Source: JBBIQH01 sp964475945 (GTDB taxonomy: Archaea; Thermoproteota; Nitrososphaeria; Nitrososphaerales; Nitrosocaldaceae). Taken from it: a DNA stretch of 64,000 nt. The translations under genes and the position numbers were made by a program. The stretch lies in assembly GCA_964475945.1 (NCBI GenBank), contig CAYYYF010000002.1, forward strand, positions 1-64,000, read 5' to 3'. This document shows, in pieces, positions 59,269-64,000 of the stretch. The notes under the pieces were generated by a model. It was not told the origin of the DNA. It was given only the letters and a program-made list of their open reading frames with translations, and did no database searches. The number at the start of each line of letters is the position of its first letter. Position 1 is the first letter of the stretch.

Positions 59269-61077
59269 TTATGAACTTACATTAGTTGATAATGCCACTA
59301 TCTTGCTACCTGCCATGAGCGCTTGGAGCAACCTTTTACCTACATCTGAACTCTTTGATACCTTTATCCGTGCTTTCTTGCCTACTACAGCAGAGAAGAG
59401 GTAATTATCGTTGATATAAACATCTATGCCCTTATTAACCATATTATCATCAAATATGAAGTATAGTGAGTTACCAACCTCGCTTAGGCTGAACCTAACA
59501 CTCTCTGCCAGTGATTTTACCTTAGGCTCTACATCTATGCTTATCCCTAGCATACGCTCCAACTCCTTTACAGTTGAACCGTTCTTCCCTATTACAAGTG
59601 GTATAGCAGATCTACTTACCTTAACTATAACCTTGTTACCTTTTATATGAACCTCGGCATCCTTATCGAACCTTCTCATTATTTCCATGATCCTCTCCTC
59701 TGCCAACCTCTTTACTCTACTGCTCTCATCTTCATGCTCTATAGGCACTATAACATTCTCCTCACCAAATGTGTATATCTCATACTCCAATCTACTACTC
59801 TCAAAGTCCCTAACCTCTATTAATGGCCTTGCAAGATCCTGTTCATACATACCACTAGGCACTCTAACGGTTAGGCTTAATTCATATACCTTCTTTATCT
59901 CACCATTGCTAACAAATATTATGGTATCTAATACATGGGGTATCATACCAAGATCTAGCCTGCCTATGAACCTCTGTATTGCATCTAAAGGACTTGCTGC
60001 ATGTACTACACCTACCATACCTACACCAGCAAGCCTAAGGTCTGCGAATACCTCAAAGTCCTCACTCTTCCTAACCTCATCGAATATTGTATAATCAGGT
60101 CTTACTAGCAAGAGTATCTCTGCAGCCTTCTTGAAGCTTCCTTCTAAAGGAGCATACTGCATAACAACATCGCTAACTTGGAGATCCCTAGGGGACTCTA
60201 ATGTCTTTACTATCTTACCCTGCCTAGTATAAAAGTCTGCTATGCTACTTGCTAATGTGCTCTTACCTGAGCCTGGAGGACCTGCTATAAGTATACCTTC
60301 AGCCTTGCTCTTAAGCCTCTCCATCAATCTTGCAGATAACCTATAATCCTCAAGTGTTAATCTTACTGTTGGTCTTACTATTGTAACCTCTAACTTGTCT
60401 GAGAATGGTGGCCTTGCTATTGCTATCCTATACTTGCCTAGTTGGATAACACTTGCACCGTTCATACTTATCTCATTTGCACCTTGAGTTAATCTAACAG
60501 CATCGTTTATCTCCTTAATTATATTCATTAACTCCTCATAAGAGCATGGTTCATCTCTTAGCCTTACGAGCTCAAACCTACCAGGCTTACCCTTCTTTGC
60601 CAATGGAGGCACGCCTTGTATAAGATGAAGGCTCATGGTATGATCATCCATGAACCTCTCAAATGATATGTTAACCTTGTTCTCTCTGCTAAGATATCTA
60701 ACACTTACACCCTCAGCCTCTGCTACCAGTGCTTGTACGTAATCTGCAGTAAAGAGTACTGCTCTTTCCTTCTCTGCTATATCCTTTATTATTGCATCTA
60801 TCCTACCATGCCTTGCAAGCCTTATATCATCCATGTTAGGCCTCTCCCCCTTGAATGTTACCTTAATACCCTTGCTGGAGCATAACTCCCTTATCCTCTT
60901 AACCTCATTCAAGCCTATGAAGCCTTGCTCTCTACCTAGCGATGCCTGTGCCTGTAACTCATCTAGAGCTGCTATAGGTATTATTATCTCTCTACACTCA
61001 AACTCTTTACTCTCTAAAAGAGCGCTTACTCTACCATCTATTATTATACTTGTATCTAATACTATCTTTTCATACAC
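59269..61077 (-). CDS. PIN-domain / ATPase / KH-domain protein
   Basis: This 602-residue archaeal protein has a PIN-type nuclease domain (residues 1-140, 'IVLDTSIIIDGRVSALLESKE' with acidic residues), a VirB11/PilT-like ATPase domain (about 240-450, Walker A 'GPPGSGKST', then 'RPDYTIFDEVRKSEDF') and a C-terminal KH domain ('IPLVIGKNGSTVKELERML', about 505-525). It suggests RNA-directed cleavage powered by ATP, but substrates are unknown. It is common in Thaumarchaeota. The C-terminus has a further basic domain of about 60 residues. Confidence 0.9.
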   Translation of the reverse strand: MYEKIVLDTSIIIDGRVSALLESKEFECREIIIPIAALDELQAQASLGREQGFIGLNEVKRIRELCSSKGIKVTFKGERPNMDDIRLARHGRIDAIIKDIAEKERAVLFTADYVQALVAEAEGVSVRYLSRENKVNISFERFMDDHTMSLHLIQGVPPLAKKGKPGRFELVRLRDEPCSYEELMNIIKEINDAVRLTQGANEISMNGASVIQLGKYRIAIARPPFSDKLEVTIVRPTVRLTLEDYRLSARLMERLKSKAEGILIAGPPGSGKSTLASSIADFYTRQGKIVKTLESPRDLQVSDVVMQYAPLEGSFKKAAEILLLVRPDYTIFDEVRKSEDFEVFADLRLAGVGMVGVVHAASPLDAIQRFIGRLDLGMIPHVLDTIIFVSNGEIKKVYELSLTVRVPSGMYEQDLARPLIEVRDFESSRLEYEIYTFGEENVIVPIEHEDESSRVKRLAEERIMEIMRRFDKDAEVHIKGNKVIVKVSRSAIPLVIGKNGSTVKELERMLGISIDVEPKVKSLAESVRFSLSEVGNSLYFIFDDNMVNKGIDVYINDNYLFSAVVGKKARIKVSKSSDVGKRLLQALMAGSKIVALSTNVSS

Positions 61078-61112
61078 TATCTTACTGCCTACTCTTATAC
61101 TTATAAACTAAA

Positions 61113-61670
61113 CTATGTATAGACGATCCTCTTCTCAGTTACTATGATATCAACCTTCACATCGTTAAGCGTGTAAGGTATACTGCTTAGCACTTGCATA
61201 TCGTATGCCAACCCTATACATGTAAGTTTAGCATCTAATCTTGAGTTTACGTATCTATCGTAGTAGCCTTTGCCATAACCTATCCTATAACCATGCTCAT
61301 CCCATACTATGCCTGGAAGTATAAGCAGATCTGGTTCTACCAACTCGCATGACTCTAAGGGTTCAAGTATGTTATACTTTCCTAATGCAAGGTCTGATGC
61401 TATATCCCTTACTGCTCTAAACTCCATAACACCATTATTAAGCACTTTAGGGTATGCTAGTACCTTACCTTGGATTAATGTATGTGAGGCAATAATAGTG
61501 GTATCTACCTCAGAGCCTATAGCACTGTAGCAGCCTACAATGTTACTTGCTTTAAACTCATTCAAGGATAGAAGTCTCTCCTGTATAATCTTGCTTAGCA
61601 TTAACCTCTGCTCCTTGCTTATGGAATCCCTAAGGTATAGGTATCTCCTCCTTAACTCATCTTTACTCAT
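61113..61670 (-). CDS. 5-formyltetrahydrofolate cyclo-ligase family protein
   Basis: This 185-residue protein makes 5,10-methenyl-tetrahydrofolate from 5-formyl-THF with ATP. The family motifs 'KDELRRRYLYLRDSISKEQ' and 'YRIGYGKGYYDRYV' (GxGxGYYDR) are visible. It shares an ATGA overlap with folD, supporting a folate operon. Some relatives act on thiamine pathway substrates, so the exact activity is slightly uncertain. Confidence 0.9.
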   Translation of the reverse strand: MSKDELRRRYLYLRDSISKEQRLMLSKIIQERLLSLNEFKASNIVGCYSAIGSEVDTTIIASHTLIQGKVLAYPKVLNNGVMEFRAVRDIASDLALGKYNILEPLESCELVEPDLLILPGIVWDEHGYRIGYGKGYYDRYVNSRLDAKLTCIGLAYDMQVLSSIPYTLNDVKVDIIVTEKRIVYT

Positions 61671-62533
61671 ATAGTATTAATATCTACGCCTTCATTAAGT
61701 GAGCAAGCTATTACTGTATTCCTTAGCAGTATTGCTACAGTCATAGGTCCAACACCACCAGGCACAGGCGTTAGGTATGATGCCTTTTCTCTAACATCGT
61801 AAGCAGCATCACCAACTATCTTACCATTAACCTTATCTATACCAACATCAATAACAACTGCATTATCCTTTACCATATCCTTGGTTAGTGTAAACCTTGA
61901 TCTATCCCCTACAGCACTAACTATTACATCAGCATCTCTGCACTTCTCAACCAGGTTAATAGTCTTTGAGTGACATATGCTAACAGTAGCATCCATATGT
62001 AATAGCATCATGCTTAAAGGCTTACCTACAAGCATACTTCTATTTATTATAACAACACTCTTACCTTCTATGCTTATATTGTAATACCTCAACAACTCAA
62101 CTATTCCTGTAGGTGTGCATGGGGTTAACTTTGCTACATTGTACGCTAACAAGCCTATGTTGAATGGTGTTAAGCAATCTACATCCTTGCTTGGTTTTAT
62201 CATGCTTGTAACTATGAACTCGTTTATATGTTTTGGTAATGGTAACTGAACAAGTATACCATGAACCTTCTTATCCTCATTCAGTATATCTATAACCTCT
62301 ACAAGTTGTTCAGTTGTATACTCTTTTGATAGATGATGATTTATAGTCTTTATACCTACCTGCTCACATGCCTTAAGTTTGTTCTTAACATAGGTTATCG
62401 ATGCCTCATCATCACCAACTAACACAGTTGCTAGGCAAGGCTCTATACCCTTCTCCTTTAGGATGCTTACTACTCTACTTACCCTTGCTGTTATCTCACT
62501 TGCTACCAACTTACCATCCATTAAAGTTACCAA
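61667..62533 (-). CDS. folD: FolD, methylene-THF dehydrogenase / methenyl-THF cyclohydrolase
   Basis: This bifunctional enzyme interconverts methylene-, methenyl- and formyl-tetrahydrofolate. At 288 residues it shows the catalytic 'YVKNKLKACEQVGI' with Lys, 'QLPLPKHINE', 'VVIINRSMLVGKPLSMML' (NADP) and the signature 'PGGVGPMTVAILL'. The gene overlaps the cyclo-ligase and lies upstream of it on the minus strand. ThyX at the window end uses the same C1 pool. Confidence 0.96.
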   Translation of the reverse strand: MVTLMDGKLVASEITARVSRVVSILKEKGIEPCLATVLVGDDEASITYVKNKLKACEQVGIKTINHHLSKEYTTEQLVEVIDILNEDKKVHGILVQLPLPKHINEFIVTSMIKPSKDVDCLTPFNIGLLAYNVAKLTPCTPTGIVELLRYYNISIEGKSVVIINRSMLVGKPLSMMLLHMDATVSICHSKTINLVEKCRDADVIVSAVGDRSRFTLTKDMVKDNAVVIDVGIDKVNGKIVGDAAYDVREKASYLTPVPGGVGPMTVAILLRNTVIACSLNEGVDINTI

Positions 62534-62584
62534 TTTAGGTTAAGTTATTCAAGAAAGAAGGATTAAAGTCTTCCTGTGAGCTAC

Positions 62585-62746
62585 TCACTGAACCCTTCTC
62601 TTTTCATCTATTATAGCCTTCAATGCAACTATCTCCTTCCTAAGTTGTGATACCTTTTCCTCAAGCATCTCTATCCTACTCTCTAGCAATGAGTAGAGTG
62701 TAAATACATCATCCTCTCTAGTAGCATTGTTAATATGCTTATTCAT
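62585..62746 (-). CDS. 53-residue coiled-coil protein
   Basis: This short frame on the minus strand has an ATG at 62746 and a TGA at 62585-62587. The heptad-patterned sequence 'ESRIEMLEEKVSQLRKEIV' is a strong coiled coil, and codon use matches host genes. It is 49 bases upstream of folD, which would make it the first gene of the folate operon or an independent small protein. No known family. Confidence 0.45.
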   Translation of the reverse strand: MNKHINNATREDDVFTLYSLLESRIEMLEEKVSQLRKEIVALKAIIDEKRRVQ

Positions 62747-62867
62747 TATAAATGATAAGTATATTTAGGAGTTTATTAAGCAATTTGTAAAATGATAAGC
62801 AATTGATATTAAATATATATACAAAATTAGTAACATAGATATACTCTCATAAAAACAATCTTGTAGT

Positions 62868-63218
62868 ATGAGCGAGCAAAATGCAGTAATAGCAAGGTGT
62901 AGATCATGCAATGCATGGTTAGCATCAACAAATAGCAGATTCATAGAGGAGCATATATCAAGCTGCAAGGCATGTTATAATGATGAGAATGATGTTAATG
63001 TTAACGGTGGTAGCACTATCATACTCCATAGAAGACCAATAATAGATTACAAGCATACTGTAAGGTGTATAGCAGATATAGATGGTATAAAGACAAAGGT
63101 TATTATAGCCCATATAAGAAGGGGTAAATTCCTAGTACTTAGTACTGCTGTATATGAGTATAGATACATGGTGGGAAGGGTAATAGATGCCTCAGATATC
63201 TTGGCAATACTACTGTAA
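62868..63218 (+). CDS. small protein with possible zinc knuckle, unknown
   Basis: This 116-residue protein has 'CRSCNAWL ... HISSCKACYND' at the N-terminus (four Cys and a His), a probable zinc site, followed by an alpha/beta C-terminal domain ('CIADIDGIKTKVIIAHIRRG'). It lies between the coiled-coil gene and thyX. The gap on either side is short. Function is unknown. Confidence 0.55.
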   Translation: MSEQNAVIARCRSCNAWLASTNSRFIEEHISSCKACYNDENDVNVNGGSTIILHRRPIIDYKHTVRCIADIDGIKTKVIIAHIRRGKFLVLSTAVYEYRYMVGRVIDASDILAILL

Positions 63219-63281
63219 ACTAATCTATCAAATAAGGATTACCCTAGTAAATTTTAATTACGTACTAAGAATATAATCAAT

Positions 63282-64000
63282 ATGGAGTTTACAGAGGATG
63301 AAGCAAGGATACTGAAGGAGCACTTCTCAAATGTAGATAAGCAAGTATTCATAATAACAACACCTAACCAAGTCGATAGGGGTGCACTTATGTCAAGGTA
63401 TAGTAGGAGTAGCAAAAGTATGAGAAGAATATTCTTGGATGAGTTCTTGAATAACCCTAACAGGGGAGAGGAGTTTTATGATAGGGTGCTTGTAGAGTAT
63501 GGGGATGATAGCGTTGCAGAGCTAGGATTAATACAGGTAGCAATAGAGGGTATATCACAGATAGCAGTAAAGAGCATAGAGGATAGGAGGATAGGGCTAT
63601 CATACCTAGAGAAGTCTACTAGGTATGTAAGGTTTGATCAGAAGGTTGATGGTAAATACCCTTACTACAGGGATAATGATGTAATGGAGTCAAGATACGC
63701 TGATATTTACATCGATACATGTAACCTCTCATTTGATACATACAGTAAAAGTATAGAGCCTATGATCAAGTATCTGAAAGAACTAGAGCCTATAGAGCAA
63801 TTCACCTTCTTTGATAGCGAGCAGGGCAAGGAGGTAAGGTTTGCAGACCTTAAAGGTAGCAAGGATATAAGTATTGCATTAAAGGCTTATGAGTCTAGCA
63901 TAAGGGCAAAGGCATTGGATCTCCTTAGAGGATTGCTACCAGCATCTACATTAACCAATGTTGCAATAGCAGGTAATGCTAGAGCATTTGAGTATCTACT
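63282..64000 (+). CDS. thyX: ThyX-like FAD-dependent thymidylate synthase (partial)
   Basis: The frame is open from the ATG at 63282 to the end of the window (239 codons). It has the ThyX core 'SVAELGLIQVAIEGISQIA' and 'EDRRIGLSYLEKSTRYVRF', where other ThyX proteins have the RHRxxSxNxxSxR motif; the second His is absent and the spacing differs, as in archaeal two-domain ThyX homologues. It should methylate dUMP with methylene-THF and FAD. The C-terminal part lies outside the window. Confidence 0.85.
   Translation, partial: MEFTEDEARILKEHFSNVDKQVFIITTPNQVDRGALMSRYSRSSKSMRRIFLDEFLNNPNRGEEFYDRVLVEYGDDSVAELGLIQVAIEGISQIAVKSIEDRRIGLSYLEKSTRYVRFDQKVDGKYPYYRDNDVMESRYADIYIDTCNLSFDTYSKSIEPMIKYLKELEPIEQFTFFDSEQGKEVRFADLKGSKDISIALKAYESSIRAKALDLLRGLLPASTLTNVAIAGNARAFEYL

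Noticed and set aside
1..64000. CRISPR array
   Set aside because: No regularly spaced direct repeats of 24-40 bases were seen anywhere, apart from the single 20-base tandem duplication at 16369.

Overview
The window looks like the chromosome of a thaumarchaeon (Nitrososphaeria), probably a thermophilic lineage close to Nitrosocaldales. The pointers are archaeal information-processing genes (SBDS-Rrp4-Rrp41-Rrp42-L37Ae-Pcc1 cluster, L3-L4-L23, S26e, aRF1, diphthine synthase), a stand-alone B12-binding subunit of methylmalonyl-CoA mutase (3-hydroxypropionate/4-hydroxybutyrate cycle), a divergent FtsZ-like protein, a NAD kinase fused to a winged helix, a PIN-ATPase-KH protein and a ThyX. All four tRNA genes carry introns. 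The species placement is inference; no 16S gene or amo gene is present.

Layout. 1-1021: tail of an unknown gene, then a decayed tyrosine recombinase lying against the 3' end of a tRNA-Asp gene, which suggests the edge of an old integrated element. 1022-5927: tRNA-Asp, tRNA-Lys and carAB. 6010-22785: a provirus-like block. A TnpB relic bounds it on the left and an IS6-type transposase relic on the right. Between them lies an almost uninterrupted virion module on the + strand: HExxH protein, terminase nuclease domain, portal, protease/scaffold, decoration protein, major capsid protein, head-tail adaptors, tail tube, two tail assembly chaperones joined by a perfect slippery heptamer, tape measure, tail hub and fibre proteins. 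There is no integrase, no replication gene, no regulator and no terminase ATPase domain, so the block is either a defective provirus, a helper-dependent element or a domesticated particle.

22859-64000: core genome. It holds mcmA2, ilvC, CDP-alcohol phosphatidyltransferase, S26e, NAD kinase, dph5, a fumarase-family gene, e-MtaB, FtsZ-like, aRF1, thioredoxin and HIT, ilvD, a GlcD-GlcF-like fusion, then the exosome/ribosome-maturation cluster (45179-48564), L3-L4-L23 (48636-50705), tRNA-Ala, pgk, PAP2 phosphatase, PAC2 chaperone, SSB, tRNA-Leu, TrmB, DUF192, rhodanese, a DtxR-type regulator, nicotinamidase, PIN-KH ATPase, the one-carbon folate pair (5-formyl-THF cyclo-ligase and FolD) and the start of thyX. 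FolD, the cyclo-ligase and ThyX lie close together and share folate and thymidylate metabolism.

Two clusters of secreted proteins on the minus strand (28128-29902 and 37426-39292) contain genes broken by several frameshifts. This fits turnover of surface proteins, although assembly indels cannot be excluded. The most unusual observations are the CCCTTTA frameshift signal in an archaeal virus-like tail cassette, the structure-only provirus with a nuclease-only terminase, and tRNA introns at non-canonical positions (7/8, D loop, 30/31), the 7/8 and 30/31 ones with well-formed bulge-helix-bulge folds.
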